Below are positions 16,185 through 23,596 of a DNA stretch of 23,596 nucleotides, piece after piece. A program made the translations under genes and the position numbers. Within the stretch, counting starts at the first letter, position 1; each line of letters opens with the position of its first letter. A model generated the notes under the pieces. It was not told the origin of the DNA. It worked only from the letters and a program-made list of their open reading frames with translations, and did no database searches. The stretch is from JAAYKS01 sp964479435 (GTDB lineage Bacteria; Bacillota; Clostridia; Saccharofermentanales; UBA5734), in the NCBI GenBank assembly GCA_964479435.1, contig CAYZME010000029.1, forward strand, positions 1 through 23,596. The letters are read 5' to 3'.

Positions 16185-16909
16185 AGCTTCCCGGCCCCGA
16201 CCCGGTTGCGAATTACCGCCATTTTCAAGCGCGCCTGCGTGAAATCTGCCATGCTTGCGGTCGCGATCTCAATGAAGTGACGGTGGTCGCGGTCAGCAAG
16301 AACGCGGCGCCAGACGCGGCCCTGGCAATCGCCCGGGCCGGCGCCCGGGATCTGGGCGAAAACCGGGTGCAGGCGTTGTTGGCCAGACAGGCGGCGTTTA
16401 CGCAAGCCGGATGTGCCGTGCGATGGCACCTGATCGGGACCTTGCAAACCAACAAAGCACGGCAAATCGTGGGCAAAACGGTGTTGATTCATTCGCTCGA
16501 CCGCCCCTCGCTCGCGGTTGAATTGGGTAAAAGATCGAAGGCCGCTGGCATCGTAACCGATGTTCTGATGCAATTCAATCTGGCACAGGAGGAACAGAAG
16601 CACGGCTTTGCGGCCGCGCAAGCGCGACAGGCGCTGGCCCATTGCGTTTCGATTCCGGGGATTGCGGTTCGCGGCATCATGGTGATGGCGCCTCTGGCGG
16701 GCGGGCGCGACGCGGCCAGGCGTACATTTGCGGACGCCCGCGACTTGTTTGAGCGGCTACGGGCGGACGGACAGGTAGAACCCCGGCATTTTTGTGATCT
16801 TTCCATGGGGATGAGCGGAGACTATGCCGAGGCGATCCAGGCCGGAGCGACGATCATCCGCGTGGGCAGTGTGTTGTTCGGACCGCCCGCGAATATTTCC
16901 CCCGGGTAG
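16181..16909 (+). CDS. yggS: YggS/PLPBP family pyridoxal phosphate homeostasis protein
   Basis: A 242-residue fold-type III PLP-binding protein. The PLP lysine is Lys40 in VVAVSKN, followed by GENRVQ and WHLIGTLQTNK, and the phosphate-binding end SMGMSGDYAEAI and GATIIRVGSVLFG. The family has no proven catalytic activity and buffers PLP supply, affecting amino-acid pools. In Gram-positive bacteria the gene (ylmE) regularly lies just before sepF (ylmF), as here. ATG 16181 overlaps the upstream stop as ATGA, so it is coupled to the HlyD-like gene. An AAGGGG stretch lies in the upstream coding end. Confidence 0.94.
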   Translation: MKLPGPDPVANYRHFQARLREICHACGRDLNEVTVVAVSKNAAPDAALAIARAGARDLGENRVQALLARQAAFTQAGCAVRWHLIGTLQTNKARQIVGKTVLIHSLDRPSLAVELGKRSKAAGIVTDVLMQFNLAQEEQKHGFAAAQARQALAHCVSIPGIAVRGIMVMAPLAGGRDAARRTFADARDLFERLRADGQVEPRHFCDLSMGMSGDYAEAIQAGATIIRVGSVLFGPPANISPG

Positions 16910-16999
16910 GATCAGATCCTGCGCTTGTTACAGGTCATGGTGTCCGGCGCCGCATTGTTTCCACCCCGTTACATCGCGCTTACGCCTTGCCCGATGCCG

Positions 17000-17028
17000 T
17001 TGAAGTGCCTGTTTACACCCTCTATAAT
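17000..17028 (+). promoter_or_regulatory. Sigma-A promoter of sepF
   Basis: TTGAAG (17000-17005) and a perfect TATAAT (17023-17028) are spaced by exactly 17 bases. The -10 ends 43 bases before the sepF ATG. It sits in the 162-base space after yggS, so sepF can be transcribed independently of the ior/yggS operon. Confidence 0.82.
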
Positions 17029-17071
17029 CGGCATATCGGATCAGACGCGAACAAGGATCGGGGGTAACGGT

Positions 17072-17551
17072 ATGACAAGCTTTCTAAAGAATATCGTCAA
17101 TAAAATCAGCGGATATGAAGAATATGACGCATATGAAGACGAGCTGGAAACCCAGGATGAAGTGGTTTACGAGGAAGAATCGGCCGACCCGGCTGCCTAT
17201 GGCCGCGCCAATCCGTTCCGGACCCGGTCGTCCAGGGTTGTAGACATCAAAGGCGGACAAAACGCCTCGCAAGTCGTCGTTTTGCAACCGGCTGATATCG
17301 ATACCGCCAAGGAAGTCAGTAATCATGTGCGGGCCGGGCGTACGGTCATCTGTAATTTCGAAAAGGTTGAGCCCAAAGTCGCCCAACGGGTTGTCGATTT
17401 TATCACCGGCGCCGCTTTTGCGCTGGATGGTCAGGTTTCACCGGTGTCCAATTCGATTTTTGTCATCGTACCCCGCAGTGTCTCCCTGCTGCAAGGCGCG
17501 TCCGAAAGCGATTCGGCGATGGACTATTTGCGCCACGCGCGCGGAATCTAA
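17072..17551 (+). CDS. sepF: Cell division protein SepF
   Basis: A 159-residue protein. The N-terminus (MTSFLKNIVNKISGY) is the amphipathic membrane-anchoring helix of SepF. An acidic Glu/Asp/Tyr-rich linker follows (about residues 14-45), then the conserved SepF core (about 65-150: QVVVLQPADIDTAKEVSNHV and AFALDGQVSPVSNSIFVIVP). SepF binds the FtsZ C-terminus, tethers FtsZ to the membrane and shapes the septum. The frame is open back to 16925, but that part holds the promoter. ATG 17072 has GGGGG seven bases upstream and gives the correct anchor helix. An intrinsic terminator follows, making it a single-gene unit with possible read-in from yggS. Confidence 0.95.
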   Translation: MTSFLKNIVNKISGYEEYDAYEDELETQDEVVYEEESADPAAYGRANPFRTRSSRVVDIKGGQNASQVVVLQPADIDTAKEVSNHVRAGRTVICNFEKVEPKVAQRVVDFITGAAFALDGQVSPVSNSIFVIVPRSVSLLQGASESDSAMDYLRHARGI

Positions 17552-17592
17552 CAGGCTTTTTGTCTCAAGCGAGGGCCTAAAGAGTTCAGAAG

Positions 17593-17631
17593 CAGAGGTT
17601 TTCCGGAATGGAAAGCCTCTGTTTGTTTTCC
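17593..17631 (+). terminator. Intrinsic terminator of sepF
   Basis: A 12-bp stem (17593-17604 with 17610-17621, one T-G wobble), a five-base loop and the T-rich tail TTTGTTTTCC. It starts 42 bases after the sepF stop and ends before the next promoter. Confidence 0.9.
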
Positions 17632-17648
17632 GTCCGCGCGTGCCGGTA

Positions 17649-17657
17649 TGATATAAT
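17649..17657 (+). promoter_or_regulatory. Extended -10 promoter of the coaW operon
   Basis: TGATATAAT is a perfect extended -10 (TGn-TATAAT), located just after the sepF terminator and 34 bases before the coaW ATG. No good -35 is seen, which extended -10 promoters can tolerate. Confidence 0.65.
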
Positions 17658-17691
17658 TTCATATGTTTTATACGGGGACAGGTGGGTAGTC

Positions 17692-18510
17692 ATGGGTGTT
17701 CTTGTTGGCTTGGATATTGGCGGCAGCACCACCAAAATCGTCGCGCTGCGTGAGCGGGAAGTGATCAGCCGGGAGCTGGTCGTCGCCGCGGATCCGGTCA
17801 CGTCCGCCTATGGCGCGGTGGGCAGATTGCTCAACGATCATCGTCTCCCCCTTGCGGCCATCGATCAGATCCGTGTGACCGGTGTAGGCGCCGCTTATGT
17901 ACGCGACGGCGTGTTTGGCATTCCGACCCACAATGTGCCCGAGTTTGAGGCGGTCGGGCAGGGGGGGCTTTTTCTCGCCTCCTTGTCGCGCGCCATCATC
18001 GTCAGCATCGGCACGGGGACAGCCATTGTCCTGGCTGACACGCACGGGGTCAACCATGTGATCGGCTCGGGTGTGGGGGGCGGAACGCTCGTCGGGTTGT
18101 CGAACGCGATGCTGCATGTCCGGGATTTTTCGACACTGGTCGATATGGCGGACAGCGGGGATCTGGCGCATATCGATTTGTTGATCCGCGACATCTCACG
18201 TGCCCCCATACCCGGCCTCAACCCCGACACGACGGCCTCCAATTTCGGCAAGATGGAAGACAATTCCGCGCGCGAGGACATCGCGCTGGGTATCATCAAC
18301 ATGGTTTTCCAGGCGATTGGGACGATGGCCGTTTTGGCCGCGCGCATTCACAACGTGGACGATATCGTGTGCACCGGCAGTGTCACGCAGGTGAGGCAAG
18401 GGCATCATGTGCTGCGTGGCATGTCGGATCTGTATCAGACTGAATTTCACATCCCGGAAGGAGCGGAATTTGCGACCGCGCTGGGCGCGGCGCTGCACCC
18501 GGTCCCGTAA
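17692..18510 (+). CDS. coaW: Type II pantothenate kinase
   Basis: A 272-residue ATP-dependent kinase that phosphorylates pantothenate, the first step of CoA synthesis. It has the actin-like-fold phosphate loop LDIGGSTTK (residues 7-15), the catalytic Glu region NVPEFEAVGQGG, and SIGTGTAI. It also carries GSGVGGGTLVGLS, and TTASNFGK as in staphylococcal CoaW. ATG 17692 is preceded by AGGTGG (17680-17685) and gives the normal N-terminus; the frame extends further up through the terminator and cannot be real there. Type II bacterial enzymes are generally insensitive to CoA feedback. The next gene, an acyl-CoA ligase fusion, starts 28 bases after the stop and is likely cotranscribed. Confidence 0.93.
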   Translation: MGVLVGLDIGGSTTKIVALREREVISRELVVAADPVTSAYGAVGRLLNDHRLPLAAIDQIRVTGVGAAYVRDGVFGIPTHNVPEFEAVGQGGLFLASLSRAIIVSIGTGTAIVLADTHGVNHVIGSGVGGGTLVGLSNAMLHVRDFSTLVDMADSGDLAHIDLLIRDISRAPIPGLNPDTTASNFGKMEDNSAREDIALGIINMVFQAIGTMAVLAARIHNVDDIVCTGSVTQVRQGHHVLRGMSDLYQTEFHIPEGAEFATALGAALHPVP

Positions 18511-18538
18511 CCATCGAATGATAAGGAGTTCATGACGT

Positions 18539-21121
18539 ATGAAGATTGCCTTTTCCACTCTCGGGTGTCCCGATTGGTCCTGGAATGAGATTTACCCGAT
18601 GGCCAAAGACCTTGGCTTCGACGGCATCGAGATCCGCGGTCTCGGCAATGAAATTTACGCCTATCGCACGCCGCCTTTCGCGCCGCAAGCCATCGCGCGG
18701 ACCATGAGTGAATTGTCGGAAATCGGCGTTGAAGTATCCTGTTTTTCATCCGCATGCTGTGTGAAAGACGCGGAGCATATCCGCTCCACGATGGCGGAAG
18801 GGCTGGCGACCATCGATCTGGCCGCGCAGGCGGGTGTTCCCTACGTGCGGGTGCTGGCGGACCGGCATCCCCAGGTCGAAGGTCCAGTTGACGACCAGGT
18901 CGTCGCGGCGGCGCTGCGAACGCTGGCGGAGCACGCCGCCGCGTCCGGCGTCACGGTATTGATTGAGACCAACGGCGTATATGCGGATTCAGCGCGGATG
19001 AAATCGCTGTTGCGGCGCGTGTCCCATCCGGCGATTCGGGTTTTGTGGGACATCCACCACCCCATTCGTTTCTTTGGTGAACAACCGGCGCATACCTACG
19101 CGGTGCTGGCGGACGAAATAGCCTATGTCCATATCAAAGATTCGCTGCGCCTGCCGGATGGGAGCATCCGTTACCGCCTGTTGGGCGAAGGAGATCTCGG
19201 TGTGGAGGCCGCCTTAGAAGTGCTGCATCACGCCGGATATCAAGGCTACGTTTCTCTGGAATGGGTCAAGAGATGGAGCGGCGATCTCGAAGACGCCGCG
19301 ATCGTATTCCCCCATTTTGCTCATTATATGAAGCGGTTTTTGAACGATCGCGGCCGGCGCGAGACGAGCGTCGAGCCGCCGCCGGCGGCAACGGGAAAGA
19401 CAGTCCCCGCCGTCACCGCGGGGCCGATTCCGTCAACCGCCGGATTCCGCATCTGGGAAAAGGACATTCTGGTCGACATCACTATGAATGGTCTGATACA
19501 AACCGTCGCGGACTTGTTCCCGGATCAGCCGGCTGTCGCGTATGTCACACAGGACTATCGGCGTACATACGCGGAGCTGCGCGATGAAATCGACCGGGTG
19601 GCGCGCGGCTTTTTGGCGATGGGCGCCCGCAAAGGCGATCACATCGCCATCTGGAGTACCAATCATCCGCAATGGCTGCTGACGTTCTTTGCCGCGGCCC
19701 GGATCGGCTGCGTGCTTGTGACCGTGAATACTTCGTACAAAATCCATGAACTGGAGTATTTGCTCCGGCAGTCCGATACGCAATTCCTCGTGATGATGGA
19801 CGCGTACAAAGATGCCGATTATGTCGCCATCCTCAATGAAGTCTGTCCCGAGCTGGCGCAGTCAGCGCCGGGCCGCCTGCAAGCGGCGCGTTTGCCGCGA
19901 CTGCGCACAGTGGTTAACTTCTGCTCCGACCAGCCCGGTTGCTACACATGGCAGGACGTGCTGCGGCGCGCCGGGGAGATCCCCCCCTCCCGTTTGGACG
20001 AAATCGAGGCGACATTGGGCGCGCACGATGTGGTCAATATGCAGTACACCTCGGGGACGACCGGTTTTCCCAAAGGCGTCATGCTGACCCATTACAATAT
20101 CATCAACAACGGCAAATGTATCGGTGATTGCATGGATTTTTCGACGGCCGATAAACTGTTGATACCCGTGCCGTTTTTTCATTGTTTTGGCATGGTTTTG
20201 GCCATTCTCGCCGCGGTCACCCACGGGACCACGATGGTACCGCTGGAATATTTTCAACCGGCCAACGTTCTCAAAGCCATCCGCGAAGAACGTTGCACCG
20301 CGATGCACGGCGTACCGACGATGTTCATCGCCACGCTGGAGCACCCCGATTTTGCCCTTACGAACTTTTCTACCATGCGGACCGGTATTATGGCGGGCTC
20401 GCCCTGCCCGGTCAAAGTGATGCAGGATGTGGTCGACCGCATGCATATGCACGAGATCACGATCGTATTCGGGCAGACCGAAAGCTCGCCGGGGTGCACG
20501 CAGAGCCGTGTGGACGATCCGATCGAGTTGCGGGTGGCGACGGTCGGCCGCGCGTTGCCCGGCGTGGAATGCCGGATTGTCGATCCGGCGACAAACGAGC
20601 CTGTGGCGGACGGGATCGCCGGCGAGTTTGTCGCGCGCGGATACAACATCATGAAAGGGTATTACAACATGCCTGAGGCGACGGCCGCCGCGATCGATGC
20701 CGATGGGTGGCTGCATACGGGGGATCTGGCCGTGCGCGACGCGCAGGGTTACTACAAAATCACCGGCCGCATCAAAGATATGATCATCCGCGGCGGCGAG
20801 AACATTTACCCCAAAGAGATCGAAGAGTTTTTGTACACGCACCCCGCGGTTACGGACGTGCAGGTGGTGGGTGTTCCCGATCCGACCTATGGCGAAGCCG
20901 TGTTGGCGGCGGTCATCCGCAAAGAAGGGGCGACCTGCGGGGAGGCGGAGTTGCAAGCGTATGTACAGGGGCATATGGCCCGGCACAAGACCCCGCGTTA
21001 TATTCTGTTTGTCGACGAGTTCCCCATGACGGCCAGCGGCAAAATCCAAAAATACAAAATTCGCGAATGGGCGATCGAGCATTTGCATCTGGAGGAGGCT
21101 GCCGCGATTGAAACCGCCTGA
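18539..21121 (+). CDS. Fusion: xylose-isomerase-like TIM barrel plus acyl-CoA ligase
   Basis: An 860-residue two-domain protein. Residues 1-268 form a sugar-phosphate isomerase/epimerase (AP-endonuclease-2-like, PF01261) TIM barrel. The putative metal ligands are in place: Glu143 (VLIETN), Asp171 (LWDIHH), His198 (YVHIKD) and Glu241 (SLEWVK). Residues 269-301 are a Pro/Ala/Thr-rich linker. Residues 302-860 are a complete acyl-CoA ligase (adenylate-forming) domain: phosphate loop YTSGTTGFPKG (503-513), GWLHTGDLA (Asp729), GRIKDMIIRGGENIYPKEIEE, and the catalytic Lys835 in ASGKIQK. Both halves look catalytically competent. AAGGAG at 18523-18528 is ten bases before the ATG and the reading frame is uninterrupted, so this is not a sequencing join. 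The acid substrate and the barrel reaction are unknown. Its neighbour coaW supplies CoA. Confidence applies to the domain calls. Confidence 0.93.
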   Translation: MKIAFSTLGCPDWSWNEIYPMAKDLGFDGIEIRGLGNEIYAYRTPPFAPQAIARTMSELSEIGVEVSCFSSACCVKDAEHIRSTMAEGLATIDLAAQAGVPYVRVLADRHPQVEGPVDDQVVAAALRTLAEHAAASGVTVLIETNGVYADSARMKSLLRRVSHPAIRVLWDIHHPIRFFGEQPAHTYAVLADEIAYVHIKDSLRLPDGSIRYRLLGEGDLGVEAALEVLHHAGYQGYVSLEWVKRWSGDLEDAAIVFPHFAHYMKRFLNDRGRRETSVEPPPAATGKTVPAVTAGPIPSTAGFRIWEKDILVDITMNGLIQTVADLFPDQPAVAYVTQDYRRTYAELRDEIDRVARGFLAMGARKGDHIAIWSTNHPQWLLTFFAAARIGCVLVTVNTSYKIHELEYLLRQSDTQFLVMMDAYKDADYVAILNEVCPELAQSAPGRLQAARLPRLRTVVNFCSDQPGCYTWQDVLRRAGEIPPSRLDEIEATLGAHDVVNMQYTSGTTGFPKGVMLTHYNIINNGKCIGDCMDFSTADKLLIPVPFFHCFGMVLAILAAVTHGTTMVPLEYFQPANVLKAIREERCTAMHGVPTMFIATLEHPDFALTNFSTMRTGIMAGSPCPVKVMQDVVDRMHMHEITIVFGQTESSPGCTQSRVDDPIELRVATVGRALPGVECRIVDPATNEPVADGIAGEFVARGYNIMKGYYNMPEATAAAIDADGWLHTGDLAVRDAQGYYKITGRIKDMIIRGGENIYPKEIEEFLYTHPAVTDVQVVGVPDPTYGEAVLAAVIRKEGATCGEAELQAYVQGHMARHKTPRYILFVDEFPMTASGKIQKYKIREWAIEHLHLEEAAAIETA

Positions 21122-21911
21122 ACGCGCGCCCGCGGATCGCAAAAAGGCGCCTGATCATCGGGCTTTTGAGTTGGACGCGCTGCGCGGCCTGGCGATTGTG
21201 CTGATGATTTTGCACCATTTCGCGTTTGATTTGCGTTATCTGTTCGCGATCCGGGTTTTCGCGTTTCAGGAAAGTCTGTGGTTCACCCATCTGTTGCGCC
21301 CCCTGTTTGTCGCGCTGTTCCTGGTGATCTCTGGAGTTTGCTGTACGTTTTCGCGAAACAACCTGCGGAGGGGCGCGCGGATGTCCATTGCGGCGGCCGC
21401 GCTGACGCTTGTGTCGGTCGCCGGTTCTTTGTTACTGGACGAGGGGCTGTATATTTTCACCAACGTCATCCATCTGGTCGCGCTTGGCACCCTGTTGTTC
21501 GCCGCTCTCGAGCGGCGTGATCGGCGAAACCTGTCACGCCGCCCCTGGCGCTTGCCTGTTTCCCTGCTGTTGGGGGCGGCGCTTCTGTATTGGGGCGGCA
21601 TCCTGCCGGCTTTTGCCCCGGTGAAGACGGATTGGCTTTTACCTCTGGGGCTGGTGACACAGAGTACCGCGGAAACCATGGCGGATTACCTGCCGATCCT
21701 GCCATGGCTGGGCTTTTTCCTTACCGGCGCCGCCGCGGGCCTGGTATTGTACCAGGACAAGAAGACGTTGTTCCCGCTGGCATCCGCCCGCCTGTCCCGG
21801 CCCCTCGCGCCCCTGACTTTTGTCGGGCGCCACGCGCTGGTTTTCTATGTGGCGCACCAGCCGGTTCTGCTCGGCGGCTTGTATCTGTTGCGCGCGGCGC
21901 GTGTGATATGA
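21108..21911 (+). CDS. DUF1624 (heparan-alpha-glucosaminide N-acetyltransferase-like) membrane protein
   Basis: A 267-residue membrane protein with about seven hydrophobic helices. The N-terminal ELDALRGLAIVLMILHHFAFD segment, with its paired histidines, and the C-terminal FVGRHALVFYVAHQPVL are typical of DUF1624 (PF07786). This family is distantly related to acyltransferases that use acetyl-CoA on the cytoplasmic side to acetylate sugars across the membrane. The start is TTG 21108, inside the end of the fusion gene, with GGAGG at 21094-21098 nine bases upstream, so translation is coupled. An acyltransferase role on an envelope glycan is a family-level inference; the acceptor is unknown. Confidence 0.85.
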   Translation: MKPPERAPADRKKAPDHRAFELDALRGLAIVLMILHHFAFDLRYLFAIRVFAFQESLWFTHLLRPLFVALFLVISGVCCTFSRNNLRRGARMSIAAAALTLVSVAGSLLLDEGLYIFTNVIHLVALGTLLFAALERRDRRNLSRRPWRLPVSLLLGAALLYWGGILPAFAPVKTDWLLPLGLVTQSTAETMADYLPILPWLGFFLTGAAAGLVLYQDKKTLFPLASARLSRPLAPLTFVGRHALVFYVAHQPVLLGGLYLLRAARVI

Positions 21912-21912
21912 T
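21904..21912 (+). promoter_or_regulatory. Weak candidate extended -10 before the DUF3810 gene
   Basis: TGATATGAT resembles an extended -10 and overlaps the stop codon of the upstream gene, 47 bases before the DUF3810 start. No acceptable -35 is seen, so read-through from coaW may be the main source of transcription. Confidence 0.25.
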
Positions 21913-21959
21913 GGGGGGCACGCGGAAGTGTTGGCACGCCGGCTATTTAGGTGCATAGA

Positions 21960-23123
21960 ATGAAACGAGCAAAAAATAGCGGCTCACGCGTCGGCGCCGC
22001 GCCGTGGGCCAGGTATATATTGTGGATCGTGCCAGCCTTGCTGGGGATCGGGATCCAGCGCGTCGCGGTGGCCCACCCGGTCTGGGCGGAGCGGTATCTG
22101 GCGCGCGGTCTCTTTCGCGTGTGCGCCTGGCCCGTAGCACGCGTTTCATCGTGGGTGCCGTTTTCTTTGACCGAGCTGGCGGTGGTGGTCGGGATCCCGT
22201 TGGCACTCGTTCTGGGCATCCGGTCGCTGGTGCGCGTCTGGCGCGCGCCGGCCAAACAACGCCGGGAACACCTAGGCAAAACGACGCGGCGTCTGCTCTG
22301 GGTGTTGTCGTGTACGGTCTTGTTATTTATGTTGTTTCACGGTTGGAATTATACGCGCCAGCCGCTGGCGGACACCCTAGAATGGACGATCCGGCCCCGT
22401 TCGGCCGCGGAACTGGCGCGGGCGGCGCAAACGCTGGCGCACGAAACGTCAAGACTGCGCGAGCAAGTGGCGGAGGACGAAAAAGGCGTGATGCGCCTCT
22501 CACGGGGAATAGAGGCGACTTTGCGCGCCGCGGCGGACGTCTTTGACGCCGCGGCGGCTACCTATCCTGTGCTGGCAGGGGCACCCGTGCGGCCCAAAGG
22601 GGTCCTGTTATCCCATTATTGGTCATATACAGGGATTACAGGCATGTACTTTCCCTTTTTTGTCGAAGCCAATGTCAACGTCGACGTCCCCGACAGCTCT
22701 TTGCCAGACACGATCCTCCATGAAATCGCCCACACCCGCGGATTCGCGCGGGAAGATGAGGCGGGGTTTCTGGCTTTTTTGACCGGCAGCCTCAGCTCAG
22801 AAGTGGATTTTCAATACGCGGTAACGTTGCAAGGTTTCCTGAGCCTGGCTGAAAGATTATACACGTACGACCGGCCTGCCTGGGAAGAGAGCTGGGCTGG
22901 GATATCGGCGGCTGTCCGGCGTGATTTGGCGGCCGAAAGCGCGTATTGGCAGGCATTTGAGGGGCCGGTCCGCCAAGTCTCCGAGCAGGTCAATGACACG
23001 TATCTGCAAGCGAATCTGCAGCAAGACGGCGTTCACAGCTACGGGCGCAAAGCGGACTTGATTCTCGCTTATCTCGACGCGACCCATCCCGAGTGGCAAG
23101 CTCAACCGGCCGGGGCAAACTGA
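21960..23123 (+). CDS. DUF3810 membrane protein with HExxH metallopeptidase motif
   Basis: A 387-residue protein with three N-terminal membrane helices (YILWIVPALLGIGIQ; ELAVVVGIPLALVLGI; LWVLSCTVLLFMLFHG) and a large C-terminal domain. Zinc-binding HEIAH is at residues 254-258, followed by TRGFAREDEAGFLAF, which supplies a likely third ligand Glu. This is the layout of DUF3810 proteins, probable membrane-bound zinc metallopeptidases; no substrate is known to me. ATG 21960 is used because AGGTG (21949-21953) lies six bases before it; GTG 21951 is in frame but overlaps that site. The stop overlaps the hemZ start. Before the HExxH domain, residues about 145-200 look like a helical, possibly coiled segment. 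Confidence 0.87.
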   Translation: MKRAKNSGSRVGAAPWARYILWIVPALLGIGIQRVAVAHPVWAERYLARGLFRVCAWPVARVSSWVPFSLTELAVVVGIPLALVLGIRSLVRVWRAPAKQRREHLGKTTRRLLWVLSCTVLLFMLFHGWNYTRQPLADTLEWTIRPRSAAELARAAQTLAHETSRLREQVAEDEKGVMRLSRGIEATLRAAADVFDAAAATYPVLAGAPVRPKGVLLSHYWSYTGITGMYFPFFVEANVNVDVPDSSLPDTILHEIAHTRGFAREDEAGFLAFLTGSLSSEVDFQYAVTLQGFLSLAERLYTYDRPAWEESWAGISAAVRRDLAAESAYWQAFEGPVRQVSEQVNDTYLQANLQQDGVHSYGRKADLILAYLDATHPEWQAQPAGAN

Positions 23124-23596
23124 TGCGCGTGCGCTTGTGCGGTCACCAGCATATCTACCCGGTCACCGATGTCATGCGGCAATTCTATGGTGCCGTACAA
23201 AAAGTGAGCCATGACACACTCGCAGCGGCGGACGCCGCCGGGGCGCCTGCGGGAAGCGTCTGGAGTGTTGTCGAGGATTTACCCGGAGGGACGGCGCGGG
23301 TACGCACGGAGCATCATCCTGACGCAGGGTACCCGGAGGCGGCGCTCCAACAGGTGGTGCCGGCCGCGGAAGTCAAACGTGAGGTAAAGAGGCAACTGTA
23401 CCGGTTGTTCACGCGGGTGTGTGATGTACGGTTCCCGTGGGGTTCGTTGACCGGGATTCGCCCGACACAGATCGCGGGGGAGTGTCTGGCGGCCTTTGAC
23501 GGGGATGGTGCGGCCGCGGCGCGCTGCTTGACCGAACGCTATGATGTGGCTGCCGACAAAGCGGAATTGGCCGTCCAGACCTGGCTCGCGGAGTCC
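23123..23596 (+). CDS. hemZ: Coproporphyrinogen III oxidase-like radical SAM protein HemZ, N-terminal part
   Basis: The first 158 codons of a gene that runs off the window. The N-terminal extension, ending in AEVKREVKRQLYRLF, FPWGSLTGIRPTQIA and a three-helix-like stretch, is diagnostic of HemZ. These are oxygen-independent coproporphyrinogen dehydrogenase-like radical SAM proteins of about 480-500 residues. The radical SAM CxxxCxxC motif would lie just beyond the window end, so activity cannot be checked. ATG 23123 overlaps the DUF3810 stop as TGATG, showing translational coupling. Confidence 0.88.
   Translation, partial: MRVRLCGHQHIYPVTDVMRQFYGAVQKVSHDTLAAADAAGAPAGSVWSVVEDLPGGTARVRTEHHPDAGYPEAALQQVVPAAEVKREVKRQLYRLFTRVCDVRFPWGSLTGIRPTQIAGECLAAFDGDGAAAARCLTERYDVAADKAELAVQTWLAES

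Noticed and set aside
16925..17071. N-terminal extension of SepF
   Set aside because: This stretch contains a consensus promoter with 17-base spacing and would remove the free amphipathic N-terminus that SepF needs.
19862..21142. A 426-codon minus-strand open frame opposite the acyl-CoA ligase domain
   Set aside because: The plus strand encodes unmistakable ligase motifs throughout; the minus frame shows no recognisable domain.
1..23596. Search for CRISPR arrays, insertion sequences, phage or defence genes and direct repeats
   Set aside because: None seen; all genes are metabolic, division or membrane families with consistent composition and orientation.

Overview
The window looks like a scaffolded draft contig from a fairly GC-rich, anaerobic, low-oxygen-adapted Bacillota, most likely class Clostridia. 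The pointers are: ferredoxin-dependent 2-oxoacid oxidoreductases, a GlgC/GlgD pair (GlgD is typical of Bacillota), SepF, a type II (CoaW-type) pantothenate kinase, HemZ, DUF3810 and a YnbB-type PLP enzyme. Strong purine-rich ribosome binding sites and many ATGA/GTGA overlaps indicate tight operons. Apart from one tRNA every gene reads on the + strand. Two runs of N mark assembly gaps, both inside genes.

Region 1 (1-730): the 3' end of a 2-oxoacid:ferredoxin oxidoreductase operon (beta-subunit tail, then the gamma subunit), closed by a clear intrinsic terminator. Region 2 (about 750-8601): a glycogen operon, glgB-glgC-glgD-glgA followed by a GH13 alpha-glucan hydrolase. It covers ADP-glucose formation, chain elongation, branching and breakdown. 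The last gene is split by a 10-N gap whose length is wrong, so its real C-terminus lies in another frame and ends at 8601. Region 3 (8602-9009): a minus-strand tRNA-Leu(GAG) with its own promoter and terminator, then the control region of the next gene. Region 4 (9010-16909): a sodium:solute symporter, then iorA-iorB (indolepyruvate:ferredoxin oxidoreductase), a double-ACT protein, a YnbB-family PLP lyase, an HlyD-like single-pass membrane protein and yggS; the last three are translationally coupled. This looks like an amino-acid or aryl-2-oxoacid catabolism module running into a division/PLP-homeostasis module. Region 5 (17000-17631): sepF with its own promoter and terminator. Region 6 (17649-23596): coaW, a large fusion of a xylose-isomerase-like TIM barrel to an acyl-CoA ligase, a DUF1624 membrane protein, a DUF3810 membrane metalloprotease-like protein and the first 158 codons of hemZ.

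The most unusual gene is the TIM-barrel/acyl-CoA-ligase fusion (18539-21121) beside a CoA-biosynthesis kinase. Also worth attention are the HlyD-like protein placed between a PLP lyase and yggS/sepF with no transporter partner, the ior-ACT-YnbB gene set, and a 30-nt near-perfect palindrome in the iorA leader. I saw no CRISPR array, insertion sequence, phage gene or defence system.
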